A stretch of 64,000 bases of DNA from GWE2-42-39 sp942493345 (GCA_942493345.1 OW818695.1:3534001-3598000); one strand, 5' to 3'. Numbered from the stretch's first letter, positions 35,271 through 44,880 are shown. Notes: generated by a model not told the origin, from the sequence alone. Program-made: numbers and translations.

Positions 35271-35310
35271 GCACTATGAACCGAGCTTCGCGAATATCAT
35301 GGCATAGTGC
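35271..35310. repeat. Inverted repeat of unknown role upstream of the GH2 gene
   Basis: GCACTATG (35271-35278) and CATAGTGC (35303-35310) are perfect complements around 24 bases. No T tract follows. It could be an operator or a leftover of the decayed region; 34 bp further lies the GH2 start. Confidence 0.35.
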
Positions 35311-35351
35311 TTAAGTATTTTAAATTTTTTTAAAAATAAAAATAGAACTCG

Positions 35352-37367
35352 ATGTATAAATCTAAACTTGCTTTCATTCATGTAATTGCCGTTTCTTTTT
35401 GTGTTGTCTTTGTTTCCTGTGAGAAACCACAAAAACGTGAAGCTATTTCGTTAAGCGGTCAATGGAATTTTCTTGTTGATTCGGCTTCAATTGGTGATTC
35501 TGCCCGATGGGGCGAAACTGGTTTGCCTGAAGAATCGGTACGAACCGTTGCTGTTCCCCATACCTGGAACGTAGAAAAAGGTCTGGAAAAATACCATGGA
35601 AAATGTTGGTACGAACGTAAGTTTGATGTTTCTGAAAAACAGCTCTTAAAAATAACGCGCCTGCAATTCGATGCAGTTTATCACGATGCAGTGATCTATA
35701 TTAATGGGCAAAAGGCTGGGGAGCATACCGGTTCTGGTTACAATCGTTTTTTTATCGATGCAACACCTTATCTGAAAGCCGGTGAAAATAAGCTGGCTGT
35801 CAGTGTTGATAATTCTTTTTCAAGAAGCAATATTCCTTTTCTGAAGAGTTACGATTGGGCCAACGATGGCGGGATTTACCGTAACGTTTATGAAATAATT
35901 ACCGACAAACATGCAATCCGCACTATTCATGTAACTGCTACGCCTCAGGAGGATGTCAAAGGGTTGGCAGATATCAATGTGAGTTTTGTTGATACATCGG
36001 TTATCGATCCGTCGGAAATGATTTTGCAGGCTGTTATTACGGAAGAAAACCAAGCCACACAATCAATAATTTTTGAAGGTCAGCTAAACGGGAAATACAA
36101 AAGGGGTTCTTTTATTACATCACTGAATTTTGACAAAATAAATCGTTGGCATTTTGATGCTCCAAATCTCTATAAAATTACGGTAAAACTTTTAGTGAAT
36201 GGAGTTGAAAAGGATGAATTTTCAACGGTATTTGGTTTCCGTAGTATTCAAGTCAAGGATAACCGGTATGTGCTGAATGGCGAACCTATCCGCCTTATGG
36301 GGGTTGAATGGATGCCGGGTTCTACTCTTGAACGCGGAATGGCTGAAACCACTGCTGATTTTGAAAACAATCTGGAATTAATGAAAAATGCCAATTGTAT
36401 TTTTACCCGTTTTCACTGGCAACAGGATGAATTTATTTTCGATTGGTGCGACAGAAATGGTATGCTTATCCAGGAAGAAATTCCATATTGGGGCGCCGTC
36501 ACAGTTTTGAATGACACTCTGCTGAACAAAGGTATTCAGCATTTGGACGAAATGACAGATGCCCATTTCAACCATCCGTCTATCATCTCGTGGGGGATTG
36601 GAAATGAATTGCTGAGTCATGATCCTTCTCTGAAAGAAGGATTGAAAAGGTTGTACGATCATGTTAAAAAGCTCGATTCGTCACGTCTGTCAGCCTACGT
36701 AACCAATAGCCTTTTTCGTGACATGCCAAGTGAAAACAAGGAACGCTCGGATGCAACAGCTGATTTCGATATGATGATGTTTAACGAGTATTTCAGCACT
36801 TGGTATAACAAAAGTGTTGATGTGGTTCCCGGTGAACTCGACCGGATTGCAGGTGAATATCCCGATCGGACAATGACCATTTCGGAGTGGGGAATTTGCG
36901 AGCCTGTGTATAAAGGTGGCGACGAACGAAGGATAAAAGAAATGCAACAGCAAATCAGTATTTACGGAATGAAACCCTATGTTGCAGGGGCGATTTATTT
37001 TTGTTTAAACGATTACCGCACGCACATGGGCGAAGATTTTACGTACAACTACCCGCAACGCATTCACGGGGTTTGCGATATTAACCTGACCCCAAAAAAA
37101 TCATACGAAATACTGAAAACGATCAGTTCTCCGGTTGAAATTAAAAATGTTAGTCTGCAAAATGACAAGATTTTGATCACCCTCAGGGGAAAAACAGGTT
37201 TGCCAAGTTATACGATCCGAAACTATTCAATTGTAGCTGGAAATGAAAAAATAATGATTGACGAATTGAAACCATCAGAAGAAAAAACGTTCGAAATAAA
37301 TACCGAAAGTAAAGAATTTGGCATTTTTCGACCAACTGGTTTTGAGGTGATTCATGTTCGTATTTGA
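35352..37367 (+). CDS. Glycoside hydrolase family 2 protein, exported lipoprotein
   Basis: A 671-residue enzyme with lipoprotein signal ending VVFVSC (Cys about residue 24). Domain order is that of GH2: sugar-binding jelly roll (LSGQWNFLVDSASIGD to GGIYRNVYEIITD, with VPHTWNVEKG), immunoglobulin-like sandwich, then TIM barrel from VFGFRSIQVKDNRYVLNGEP. The acid/base Glu is in SWGIGNELLSHDP and the nucleophile Glu in MTISEWGICEP. Retaining beta-galactosidase, beta-mannosidase or beta-glucuronidase activity is possible; subfamily not resolved. Probably periplasmic or surface-anchored and a functional partner of the GH43 enzyme upstream. Confidence 0.9.
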   Translation: MYKSKLAFIHVIAVSFCVVFVSCEKPQKREAISLSGQWNFLVDSASIGDSARWGETGLPEESVRTVAVPHTWNVEKGLEKYHGKCWYERKFDVSEKQLLKITRLQFDAVYHDAVIYINGQKAGEHTGSGYNRFFIDATPYLKAGENKLAVSVDNSFSRSNIPFLKSYDWANDGGIYRNVYEIITDKHAIRTIHVTATPQEDVKGLADINVSFVDTSVIDPSEMILQAVITEENQATQSIIFEGQLNGKYKRGSFITSLNFDKINRWHFDAPNLYKITVKLLVNGVEKDEFSTVFGFRSIQVKDNRYVLNGEPIRLMGVEWMPGSTLERGMAETTADFENNLELMKNANCIFTRFHWQQDEFIFDWCDRNGMLIQEEIPYWGAVTVLNDTLLNKGIQHLDEMTDAHFNHPSIISWGIGNELLSHDPSLKEGLKRLYDHVKKLDSSRLSAYVTNSLFRDMPSENKERSDATADFDMMMFNEYFSTWYNKSVDVVPGELDRIAGEYPDRTMTISEWGICEPVYKGGDERRIKEMQQQISIYGMKPYVAGAIYFCLNDYRTHMGEDFTYNYPQRIHGVCDINLTPKKSYEILKTISSPVEIKNVSLQNDKILITLRGKTGLPSYTIRNYSIVAGNEKIMIDELKPSEEKTFEINTESKEFGIFRPTGFEVIHVRI

Positions 37368-37518
37368 AAAAAAGCCAATAAAATCAGCAGAATGAAATTT
37401 TTAATATTTCTTTTTACTGCTTTTTAAAATCCGAGAATGAAGGCCAATCTTACGATTTTAGTTTTTTCAAGATTTTATATACATGGCAATTTCCTAGCGA
37501 TTTTCGAACAATATAAAT

Positions 37519-37526
37519 ATCTTTGA
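37519..37526 (+). promoter_or_regulatory. -7 box of the YbbR-coaE-DnaJ operon
   Basis: TATCTTTG fits TAnnTTTG and lies 38 bp before ATG 37565. Confidence 0.5.
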
Positions 37527-37564
37527 TTTCGTGGATATTTAAGGTCAATAAAACATTTTGATTC

Positions 37565-38524
37565 ATGAGTTCGATCATAAGACGTCCGGATAAACGTGTA
37601 ATCATCTACCTCGTATGTGTTGGGATTGCTACTGTTTTTTGGTTATTAAACATGCTTGGTAAAAATTATACCACAGATGTCGACCTTCCGGTACAATATA
37701 CAAATTTGCCCAAGAATAAAGTTCTGATTAACGAGCTGCCAAAAAAAATTACCCTTCATGTCGATGCATTTGGTTTTACTCTTTTAAGGCATAAGTTAAA
37801 CCTGACATTCTCTCCATTGGTTTTTAATATCAACGATTTTACCCGGAACATGATGGAAAACGGGAAGCGGTCGGAATATCTTATTCTTACCAACCAGTAT
37901 CTGAATGAAATTGCCGACCAGTTGAGTAGCGATGTGAAAGTTATAAGCATCAGTCCGGATACCCTTTGGTTCAATTTCGACCAGATGATTCAGAAAAAGG
38001 TTAAAGTATATCCCAATGTGCGGATCGAACCGAAAAGGCAATACCAGCTTTCCGGGCCAATCAGGACCAGGCCTGATTCTGTATTGGTTTTTGGACCTCG
38101 GTCGGTATTGGATACTTTAAATCATGTGTCCACTCAATACCAGCGTTTTGAATCGGTTTCTGAAGCTATTCAAAAAGATGTCATGCTTGTTGGAATTGAT
38201 GATATTGAAATTAAAGAACAACGGGTTGAATTGAATATTCCGATTGAGGAATTCACCGAATCGCAGATGTTGATACCGCTTTCTGTTGAAAATAAACCTG
38301 ATGGCATAACGATAAAACTTTTTCCGAACCGGGTGAAAGTTACTTTTTTTGTCGGGCTTAGCAGGTACTCGGAGATCCTTCCTGCCGATTTTAAAATGGT
38401 GGTTTCGTGGAATGAAATAGCTCCGGGGCGAAGCGTGTTGAAAGTGCAGACCAGGGCAGTGCCTCCATTTGTGAAATCAGTGAAAATTATTCCTGAAGAA
38501 GTGGAGTATATAATTGAAAAGTAG
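37565..38524 (+). CDS. YbbR-domain membrane protein (CdaR-like)
   Basis: A 319-residue protein with one N-terminal transmembrane helix (VIIYLVCVGIATVFWLLNML, residues 13-32) and the rest outside the cytoplasm, made of YbbR repeats: VDLPVQYTNLPKNKVLINEL, then KKITLHVDAFGFTLLRHKL, and a later copy ending GPRSVLDTLNHVSTQYQRF. In Firmicutes YbbR/CdaR controls a diadenylate cyclase; no cyclase gene is next to it here, so the role is open. First gene of a three-gene operon with coaE (2 bp after its stop codon) and a TerB-DnaJ gene. Confidence 0.83.
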   Translation: MSSIIRRPDKRVIIYLVCVGIATVFWLLNMLGKNYTTDVDLPVQYTNLPKNKVLINELPKKITLHVDAFGFTLLRHKLNLTFSPLVFNINDFTRNMMENGKRSEYLILTNQYLNEIADQLSSDVKVISISPDTLWFNFDQMIQKKVKVYPNVRIEPKRQYQLSGPIRTRPDSVLVFGPRSVLDTLNHVSTQYQRFESVSEAIQKDVMLVGIDDIEIKEQRVELNIPIEEFTESQMLIPLSVENKPDGITIKLFPNRVKVTFFVGLSRYSEILPADFKMVVSWNEIAPGRSVLKVQTRAVPPFVKSVKIIPEEVEYIIEK

Positions 38525-38526
38525 GT

Positions 38527-39114
38527 ATGATACGAGTTGGATTAACCGGAGGGATCGGAAGTGGAAAAACCATTGTTGGCAATATTTTCAGTATGCTGGG
38601 TGTTCCTGTATTTAGTGCCGATAACGAAGCAAAATTGTTGCTTGGCACAAATCGTTCCGTCCGCTCACGATTGATTTCAATTTTTGGCCCCGACATTTAC
38701 CTGCCAAATCAAACGATTGACCGAAAAAAATTTGCTTCCATTATTTTCAATGACCAATATTTGCTGAAACAGGTAAACGAGATTGTTCATCCCGAAGTTC
38801 ATCGGGCGTTTTATGAGTGGAGCGAAAAGCAAAAAGCGCCATTTGTTTTGTACGAAGCGGCTATTTTGTTTGAGACGGGTCATTATCGCAATATGGATTA
38901 CACTATTTTGGTGGTGGCCGACGAAAATGTTCGGCTTCGTCGGGTGGTACAACGCGATTCGCATACCGAAGGACAGGTACGGGAGCGGATGATAAGTCAA
39001 TGGAACGATGAGCAAAAAATGAAACTGACTAATTTTATTATTCAAAATAATGGACGGGAATTGATCATTCCGCAAGTATTGGAAATTATAAAAACGATTA
39101 AAACAGATGGCTAA
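38527..39114 (+). CDS. coaE: Dephospho-CoA kinase
   Basis: A 195-residue P-loop kinase that phosphorylates dephospho-CoA at the 3' hydroxyl, the last step of coenzyme A synthesis. Walker A is GLTGGIGSGKTIVGNIFS at the N-terminus; PVFSADNEAK, the lid VLYEAAILFETG and the C-terminal adenine-binding VADENVRLRRVVQRD are all as in the family. It starts 2 bp after the YbbR stop and its last 8 bases overlap the next gene, so translation is probably coupled. Confidence 0.95.
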   Translation: MIRVGLTGGIGSGKTIVGNIFSMLGVPVFSADNEAKLLLGTNRSVRSRLISIFGPDIYLPNQTIDRKKFASIIFNDQYLLKQVNEIVHPEVHRAFYEWSEKQKAPFVLYEAAILFETGHYRNMDYTILVVADENVRLRRVVQRDSHTEGQVRERMISQWNDEQKMKLTNFIIQNNGRELIIPQVLEIIKTIKTDG

Positions 39115-39841
39115 GTTTGGAAAATGGATTGCAGGTGGACTGGGGTGGACATTTTTTGGTCCGCTTGGCGGAATTTTAGGTTTTGTAGTGGGATCGGTAT
39201 TCGATAGTGAAAGCAAATTTCAACCCGGTTCTTCTTACTCGGGACCGCATCGGGCAACAACAACCGGTGGGTATGTAATGAGCCTTTTGGTATTGGTCGC
39301 TGCGGTTATGAAAGCCGACGGAAGAATTATGAAATCGGAACTTGATTATGTAAAACAATTTTTTGCCCGGACTTTTGGCGCTGCTTCAGCAACAGAAGCT
39401 ACCCGGCTATTGAAAGATTTACTGAACCAAAACATACCTGTTGACGATGTGTGCCGGCAAATTGGAAAGAATATGGATTACTCGTCGCGTTTGCAATTAC
39501 TTCATTTTTTGTATGGAATTTCGCAAGCCGATGGGAATCTTCATCAATTGGAACTCGATCTGATTGCTCGTATTTCTCATTTCATGGGAATAAGCAGTAA
39601 AGATTTTGAATCAATCCATTCGATGTTTGTACCCAATACGGATGCTGCTTATACAATATTGGAAATTGAAAAATCGGCTTCTGATGAGGATGTGAAAAAG
39701 GCGTATCGTAAAATGGCCATGAAATATCATCCCGATAAAGTAAGTTACCTGGGCGATGATTTTCAGAATGCGGCCAAGGAGAAGTTCCAAAAGGTGAACG
39801 AGGCCTACGAATCAATCCGGAAAGAACGCAATATCGCATAA
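39107..39841 (+). CDS. TerB-like / DnaJ domain protein (DjlA-like)
   Basis: A 244-residue protein. A short glycine-rich hydrophobic segment (GGLGWTFFGPLGGILGFVVG) at residues 9-28 may anchor it. A TerB-like helical domain follows (VAAVMKADGRIMKSELDYVK, LYGISQADGNLHQLEL), and the C-terminal J domain has the obligatory HPD: KKAYRKMAMKYHPDKVSYLG. The arrangement is that of DjlA, a membrane-bound Hsp70 co-chaperone. Third gene of the operon, ended by the terminator at 39846. Confidence 0.9.
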   Translation: MAKFGKWIAGGLGWTFFGPLGGILGFVVGSVFDSESKFQPGSSYSGPHRATTTGGYVMSLLVLVAAVMKADGRIMKSELDYVKQFFARTFGAASATEATRLLKDLLNQNIPVDDVCRQIGKNMDYSSRLQLLHFLYGISQADGNLHQLELDLIARISHFMGISSKDFESIHSMFVPNTDAAYTILEIEKSASDEDVKKAYRKMAMKYHPDKVSYLGDDFQNAAKEKFQKVNEAYESIRKERNIA

Positions 39842-39845
39842 AAAA

Positions 39846-39870
39846 ACCTGCTTAAAGCAGGCTTTTTTAT
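39846..39870. terminator. Bidirectional terminator between the DnaJ and DUF3276 genes
   Basis: CCTGCTT and AAGCAGG pair, with AAAAAA before and TTTTTT after, so that transcripts from both convergent genes can end here. Confidence 0.8.
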
Positions 39871-39872
39871 GT

Positions 39873-40277
39873 TTATTTTGTGAGATCGTCAAAATCAAAG
39901 TCTGTATAATCTGCCTTTGAAACAGTTTCTTCTTCTGTTTCTTCGTCGTTCATACCAACTTCCAAAACAAAATCAGAATTAGCGTCTTCTCCGTATAATT
40001 GACTTTCTCTAATAAAATCAATTACTTCCTGCAAGCCATCCATAAACTTTTTAAAGTCTTCCTTGTAAAGAAATATTTTATGCTTTTCGAAGTGAAATTG
40101 GCCATCCTGCTCGAATCTTTTCTTGCTTTCCGTGATGGTCAAATAGTACTCATCGTTCCGGGTAGATTTAACATCGAAGAAATAAGTCCTTTTTCCGGCC
40201 CTAATAGCTTTTGAATAGATTTCTTCTCGAAATTTACTTTCTAATTCCCGTTCATCATTTTTTTCAAAGCCTTCCAT
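39873..40277 (-). CDS. PUR-alpha-like nucleic-acid-binding protein (DUF3276)
   Basis: A 134-residue protein with the PUR fold core: EEIYSKAIRAGKRTYFFDVK, DEYYLTITESKKRFE and EKHKIFLYKEDFKKFMDGL, followed by an acidic tail. Such proteins bind single-stranded DNA or RNA in Bacteroidota; the biological role is little known. The frame can be traced to a TTG at 40316, but the -7 box at 40316-40323 would then overlap the coding region, so ATG 40277 is taken as start. Confidence 0.88.
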   Translation of the reverse strand: MEGFEKNDERELESKFREEIYSKAIRAGKRTYFFDVKSTRNDEYYLTITESKKRFEQDGQFHFEKHKIFLYKEDFKKFMDGLQEVIDFIRESQLYGEDANSDFVLEVGMNDEETEEETVSKADYTDFDFDDLTK

Positions 40278-40315
40278 TGTTTTCGATAAATTAAATTCGT
40301 ATTGATTCTCAATCA

Positions 40316-40323
40316 AAAGTAAA
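40316..40323 (-). promoter_or_regulatory. -7 box of the DUF3276 gene
   Basis: On the minus strand TACTTTTG fits TAnnTTTG and lies 38 bp before ATG 40277. It decides the start of the gene. Confidence 0.55.
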
Positions 40324-40407
40324 GATATTTTTTTTGAATAAGGTTTAAACCTGTTTATTAACAGCTGATTATTTGAAAATATTTTCTGTTGACTATTTTC
40401 GTGTCAT

Positions 40408-41220
40408 TTATTTTCTGTAGTAGGTCATGGCTTCAGGAATTAATCCGTTCAGCGCTTCAATTCGCTTTTCTGAAACCGGGTGAGTACTTAAAAATTCAGG
40501 AGTGCCGGAAGTTCCCAATTGCGACATTCTGGCCCAGAAAACAGGCGCTTCGTTTGGATCGTATCCAGCCATTGCCATAAACATCATTCCCAGCCGGTCG
40601 GCTTCGTATTCGTGTTTGCGTGAGTAGGGGAGAAGTATACCCAATTGGGATCCTGCCCCGTAAGCAGCCAAAAACAATGTTTGTGTCTCCTGTGGTTTTT
40701 GTTTTATTGCTTCCGATAAAGCGACTCCACCCATTTGAATCAATAGTTGTTGACTCATGCGTTCGTTGCCGTGGCGTGCTACGGCATGGGCAATTTCATG
40801 CCCCATAACCACTGCAATGCCTGTTTCAGTTTGCGTGATGGGTAAAATTCCAGTATAAAAAACCACTTTTCCTCCGGGCATACACCAGGCATTAACTTCT
40901 TTGCTATCAACCAGGTTAAATTCCCATTTAAAATCGCTGATTCGATCTTGGAAACCATTTTTCCGAAGATATTCTTCTACTGCATAAGCTATCCGAGTTC
41001 CGGCTTTTTTGACCATATCGGTCTGTTGGCGGTCATTTGAAACCTTATTCTCGCTTAGAAACTGTGAGTAGCCGGTAAGTCCCATTTCCACCATGCTTGA
41101 TTCCGGCAGAAATGACAATTGTGTGCGTCCGGTCAACGGAACTTGTCCGCACGACTGGAATATCCAGAATAAAACAACAAACAGTCCAACCTTTGAAATC
41201 ATACTCGTCTTCATCTTCAT
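40408..41220 (-). CDS. M48 family metallopeptidase lipoprotein
   Basis: A 270-residue protein with lipoprotein signal (VVLFWIFQSC, Cys about residue 24). The zinc site is VVMGHEIAHAVARHGNERMS with the third ligand Glu in RKHEYEADRLGMMFMAMAGY; VPLTGRTQLSFLP after the lipid anchor and the final TPEFLSTHPVSEKRIEAL are typical of the LoiP/BepA-like branch. It should act in the periplasm on misfolded envelope proteins. Both ATG 41220 and ATG 41214 would give the signal; the first is used. Confidence 0.92.
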   Translation of the reverse strand: MKMKTSMISKVGLFVVLFWIFQSCGQVPLTGRTQLSFLPESSMVEMGLTGYSQFLSENKVSNDRQQTDMVKKAGTRIAYAVEEYLRKNGFQDRISDFKWEFNLVDSKEVNAWCMPGGKVVFYTGILPITQTETGIAVVMGHEIAHAVARHGNERMSQQLLIQMGGVALSEAIKQKPQETQTLFLAAYGAGSQLGILLPYSRKHEYEADRLGMMFMAMAGYDPNEAPVFWARMSQLGTSGTPEFLSTHPVSEKRIEALNGLIPEAMTYYRK

Positions 41221-41534
41221 TTTATTTCGATTTATATTTTATAAAATTAAAAAAAAATGGATCAAAAAAACAGAATGGAAAGATTGTATTTTAATGATTA
41301 ATAAAACTAAACAATGGCTCTTACATAACTTTTAAATTTTTTCTTCGTAATTTTTCATCGTGAACAAGAGATACTTTATTGAAAAAAATCGCGGCATAAC
41401 AAATTGAATATAAACAATTAATGTTGGTTTGTTGTTTTTTTATTTTTAAAATGGGGTATCCGGAGTATACAATATCCGTGTCTGGATGCGTTTATAACGA
41501 CAGCGGTTAACTAGGTAACTTTATTAACCCGAAA
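41221..41534. other. Divergent intergenic region before the ECF sigma gene
   Basis: AT-rich, 314 bp. It must hold the promoters of the M48 gene (minus) and the ECF sigma gene (plus). The stretch ATTTTTAAAATGGGGTATCC at 41440-41459 resembles AGATTTCAGGGTAGGGTATA in front of fecR and may be a sigma-dependent promoter element. No coding potential seen. Confidence 0.4.
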
Positions 41535-42056
41535 ATGGAACGAATGGCACAGCAAGAGGATAAATGGTTTCGGGAGGTATTCAAGAATAGTTATGAACAC
41601 CTGCGCAACTACCTGTATTACCTTTCGGGCGATATTCCCTGGAGTGAAGACACTACCCAAGAGGTTTTTCTGATGCTGTGGGAAAAACGGGACGCCATTC
41701 GGGCAGATACGTTGAAACCATTTCTTTTTAAAATTGCCCGTAATTTGTTTCTAAAAAAGAAGCGCCATGAAATAGTGAACCTGAAATTTGCAAGGCAGGT
41801 TGTGGCTGGTGCATATCAGGAAAGCCCTGAGTTTGATTTGGAACAACAGGAATTTGACAGCAGGCTGCAAAAAGCAATTTCAGGGCTTCCGAACCAGTGC
41901 CGCACTATTTTTCTGATGAACCGGATGGACGAAATGAAATATCAGGAGGTTGCTCAGGCATTGGGAATCAGTGTGAAAGCTGTGGAAAAACAAATCAGTA
42001 AAGCGCTTCGGGTACTTCGTGAAAAACTAACAGATCCAAATGACAGCAAAAATTAA
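41535..42056 (+). CDS. ECF RNA polymerase sigma factor (FecI-like)
   Basis: A 173-residue sigma-70 family protein. Region 2: FREVFKNSYEHLRNYLYYL, EDTTQEVFLMLWEKRDAI, FLFKIARNLFLKKKRHE. Region 4: ISGLPNQCRTIFLMNRMDEM then YQEVAQALGISVKAVEKQIS, the DNA-binding helix-turn-helix. It lacks regions 1 and 3, as ECF factors do. First gene of a locus with a TonB receptor, FecR and a DUF4382 lipoprotein, so it is probably held by FecR and released when the receptor binds its ligand. Confidence 0.93.
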   Translation: MERMAQQEDKWFREVFKNSYEHLRNYLYYLSGDIPWSEDTTQEVFLMLWEKRDAIRADTLKPFLFKIARNLFLKKKRHEIVNLKFARQVVAGAYQESPEFDLEQQEFDSRLQKAISGLPNQCRTIFLMNRMDEMKYQEVAQALGISVKAVEKQISKALRVLREKLTDPNDSKN

Positions 42057-42108
42057 TACAATCAACTATATTCCCTTTCTCCGGCGAAAGAAAATTGCTC
42101 ATTCAAAC

Positions 42109-44757
42109 ATGATCCGGCCGATTTCATGTTTCGGGCGAATTGTATTTCTTTTATTCCTGACCCTATACATTCCTTTTTTGTCGTCGGCACAGAACCCGGT
42201 TATTACGTACTCTGCTTCGGATAAAAAACTCAGCGAGGTGTTGGAAGATATTTCCCGGAGCCACTCGGTGAAATTTGCTTTCGATGCGCAGGCATTTTCT
42301 GGAATCCGGGTCACAATTGATGCCCGGCAGGTTCCGGTTCGGGAGTTTCTTGAAAGTTTGGCAAAACAGCACTCCCTGGATTTTAGACTGATGGAAGGAA
42401 CCTGGATTTTGCAGTTGAAAAAAACGGGAGTGCCCGGTTTGGGTTCATCGGGGGTAACAAAAAACAGTTTTTCCGGGTTTGTGAGCGATACCGCTACCGG
42501 CGAACCACTTATGTATTGCAATATTATACTTTCCAACCAACAAGGCACTAGCACCAACGATCTCGGGTATTTCTCCATGGAGACTCATTCCGATTCGGTG
42601 CGTTTTTTCATCAGTCATTTGGGATACCAGCGGCTCGATACAATTGTGTCGTTGAAAAACAAAACTCCGATGCGATTAAAATTGAAGCCTTTTATTGTTT
42701 TGATGGAGGAAATCAGAGTACAGATGCAGGAAAAAAACATGCTGGAATTGCCGGAATACTCTGATAAGATCGGTTTCAATCCGGCGAAATCAGTGGCAAT
42801 TCCCCGTTTGTCGGAAAACGATCTGGTAAACATGTTGACATTGATTCCGGGCGTTAACTTCCTGGGCGGGCAAACCGGAGGGTTGTCTATTCGGGGCGGA
42901 AATCCTTCCGAAAACCTCATCCTGCTGGATGGTATCCCCGTATTGGAAACGGGTCATCTGTTCGGAAACCTGAGTGTGTTGAATGCTGAATTTATCAGGC
43001 AGGTATTTGTTTCCCGTGGCGGTTTCGATGCTTCGCAGGGTGAAAGAATTTCCGGAACGGTTGAGATGAACGGGAAAACCGGTTTTCGCGATCATGCGCA
43101 AATGAACGTTTCGGCAAACCTGCTGCATGGCAATGTGCTGGCCAGTGTCCCTGTTTCTGAAAAATTTTCAGTAACCGGCGCGTGGCGGCATTCCTACATC
43201 GACCAATGGCAAAATTATCTTTCCCGGAAACTTTTGAGCGATACCCGGCTGACGGGAACCAACAGTGAGACACAAACAACAGTCGATGTTTTTCCAACGG
43301 TGAAATATCAGGACATGAACCTGAAATTGAGCTACCATCCAAACGGAAACCAAAAACTGGATTTTAGTTTTTTCGGGGGTGACGATCTGCAAAAACTCGA
43401 TTACCAGTTGGCAAACAATCAATACTATCGCAACGAAGCAGTTACCGGCAACAATATCGGATTTAGCGGAAACTGGTCGATACAGGTTGGAAACTGGAAC
43501 CATTCCTTCATCGCAGGTTATTCGGGATTGCACCAAAGCTCCGAATTTCAATCGGGCGAGCAGGTTGAAGAAACGGTGCAAAAAACCAATCCCGGAAAAG
43601 GGAAAGCGATTGGAAAATATAAGAACTACATTCGTACACAGTTTGAACTCGACAACGATTCGAACCGGGTTGAAGAGTTGCGGGTCGATTGGAAAACCGA
43701 ATATAAAAAGGGAATTTTCAGCCATCAGGCAGGAGGTGGTTTTACCTCCAATACATTTGGATATAATTTTTATGCTGAACGTACTTCCGGAAATCTGCCG
43801 GTCGATTCGCTGAACAATTCGGCCAGCAGCATGGTGTGGAATGCCTTTGCACAGCAAACCGTAGAACCTTCGCCGAAATGGAAATTCAGGTGGGGTATCC
43901 GGGCTAATTTCGATCAGCAGACCAGCCGGATTTATTGGCAGCCCCGTGGCGGTATCGATTTTTTTCCGGCACTCTCCGTAAAATTGTACTACATGGCAGG
44001 CATCTACAACCAGTTCCTTTCCAAAATTCCCAAAATCGATATCAACGGAAACACCGATATGGTTTGGTATTTGCCCGACAGCGAGGGCAACGGCTTATTG
44101 AAAGCAACTCATCACATTGCCGGGTTCCGGATTGAAAAGAACGGATTTTTACTAAATGCTGAATTTTACCGGAAATATACATCAGGGAAACAATATTTAC
44201 TGGCCGATATTTACAAAAAAGGAAACGTCAGCCGCATCCAGTACGCCACACAGTCCGGCGAAGAACTGGACCATGGAATGGATGTCTATCTGCAGTTCCG
44301 GCAAAAATACTGGAATCATCTGGCGGCTTATTCGCTTGCCCGCTCGCAGGAAAAAATGACGGGGTTCAATAATGGTGCGTGGTTCCCTTCCTTCAACGAT
44401 CATCGTCACCAGTTAAAACTCACCGAAGTATTCACGTATCGGGGCTGGGTTGCAGCTGCTTCGTGGACCTATCGTTCGGGCCAGCCACGGCTTGTTGCCG
44501 ACAGCGTTTCCGGTTCCCCCGAATTTGAGAGGCTTTCTAATTTTTCCCAATTCGATTTTTCCGTTGTCCGCAAGTTCCGTTTCAACCACTGGGCGGTGAC
44601 CGGTGGCATTACTTTACTCAACCTGACAAACCGGCTCAACGTGGTGGAGGTCGATTACCTGAACGTTGCAACCGAAGTGAATACGTTTAGCGTCCGGTCG
44701 AATGTTTCTGCGCCTTCATTTACTCCTGTCTTTTTTGTCAATGTACAGGTTTTCTGA
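42109..44757 (+). CDS. TonB-dependent receptor with STN signalling domain
   Basis: An 882-residue outer-membrane protein from ATG 42109, which gives the signal peptide (CFGRIVFLLFLTLYIPFLSS); the frame is open back to 42040, inside the sigma gene. Order: STN domain (VITYSASDKKLSEVLEDISR to FRLMEGTWILQLKK), carboxypeptidase-like regulatory domain (FSGFVSDTATGEPLMYCN), plug (LSENDLVNMLTLIPGVNFLG, GLSIRGGNPSENLILLDGIP), then a 22-strand-type barrel ending FTPVFFVNVQVF. The STN domain passes ligand occupancy to FecR, which sits downstream. No SusD gene accompanies it, so it is a FecA-like and not a glycan-import receptor. Confidence 0.9.
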   Translation: MIRPISCFGRIVFLLFLTLYIPFLSSAQNPVITYSASDKKLSEVLEDISRSHSVKFAFDAQAFSGIRVTIDARQVPVREFLESLAKQHSLDFRLMEGTWILQLKKTGVPGLGSSGVTKNSFSGFVSDTATGEPLMYCNIILSNQQGTSTNDLGYFSMETHSDSVRFFISHLGYQRLDTIVSLKNKTPMRLKLKPFIVLMEEIRVQMQEKNMLELPEYSDKIGFNPAKSVAIPRLSENDLVNMLTLIPGVNFLGGQTGGLSIRGGNPSENLILLDGIPVLETGHLFGNLSVLNAEFIRQVFVSRGGFDASQGERISGTVEMNGKTGFRDHAQMNVSANLLHGNVLASVPVSEKFSVTGAWRHSYIDQWQNYLSRKLLSDTRLTGTNSETQTTVDVFPTVKYQDMNLKLSYHPNGNQKLDFSFFGGDDLQKLDYQLANNQYYRNEAVTGNNIGFSGNWSIQVGNWNHSFIAGYSGLHQSSEFQSGEQVEETVQKTNPGKGKAIGKYKNYIRTQFELDNDSNRVEELRVDWKTEYKKGIFSHQAGGGFTSNTFGYNFYAERTSGNLPVDSLNNSASSMVWNAFAQQTVEPSPKWKFRWGIRANFDQQTSRIYWQPRGGIDFFPALSVKLYYMAGIYNQFLSKIPKIDINGNTDMVWYLPDSEGNGLLKATHHIAGFRIEKNGFLLNAEFYRKYTSGKQYLLADIYKKGNVSRIQYATQSGEELDHGMDVYLQFRQKYWNHLAAYSLARSQEKMTGFNNGAWFPSFNDHRHQLKLTEVFTYRGWVAAASWTYRSGQPRLVADSVSGSPEFERLSNFSQFDFSVVRKFRFNHWAVTGGITLLNLTNRLNVVEVDYLNVATEVNTFSVRSNVSAPSFTPVFFVNVQVF

Positions 44758-44837
44758 AATCTCATTCCTTCTGTAAATTTTTTGATTTTCAGTGTCTGAA
44801 ATATTTTTCCTGAAAAAAAAAGTATAATTTTTAGATT

Positions 44838-44880
44838 TCAGGGTAGGGTATATTTCTGCGAAGGGATATATATGGGTGTA
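44838..44880 (+). promoter_or_regulatory. G-rich motif upstream of fecR
   Basis: AGATTTCAGGGTAGGGTATA followed by GGGATATATATGGGTG, just after an A9 and a T5 tract, in the 149-bp gap between the TonB receptor and fecR. I recall similar motifs in front of anti-sigma genes in Bacteroidota; a role as ECF-dependent promoter is inference. Confidence 0.35.

Noticed and set aside
40278..40316. TTG start for the DUF3276 protein
   Set aside because: A -7 promoter box coincides with it; ATG 40277 fits better.
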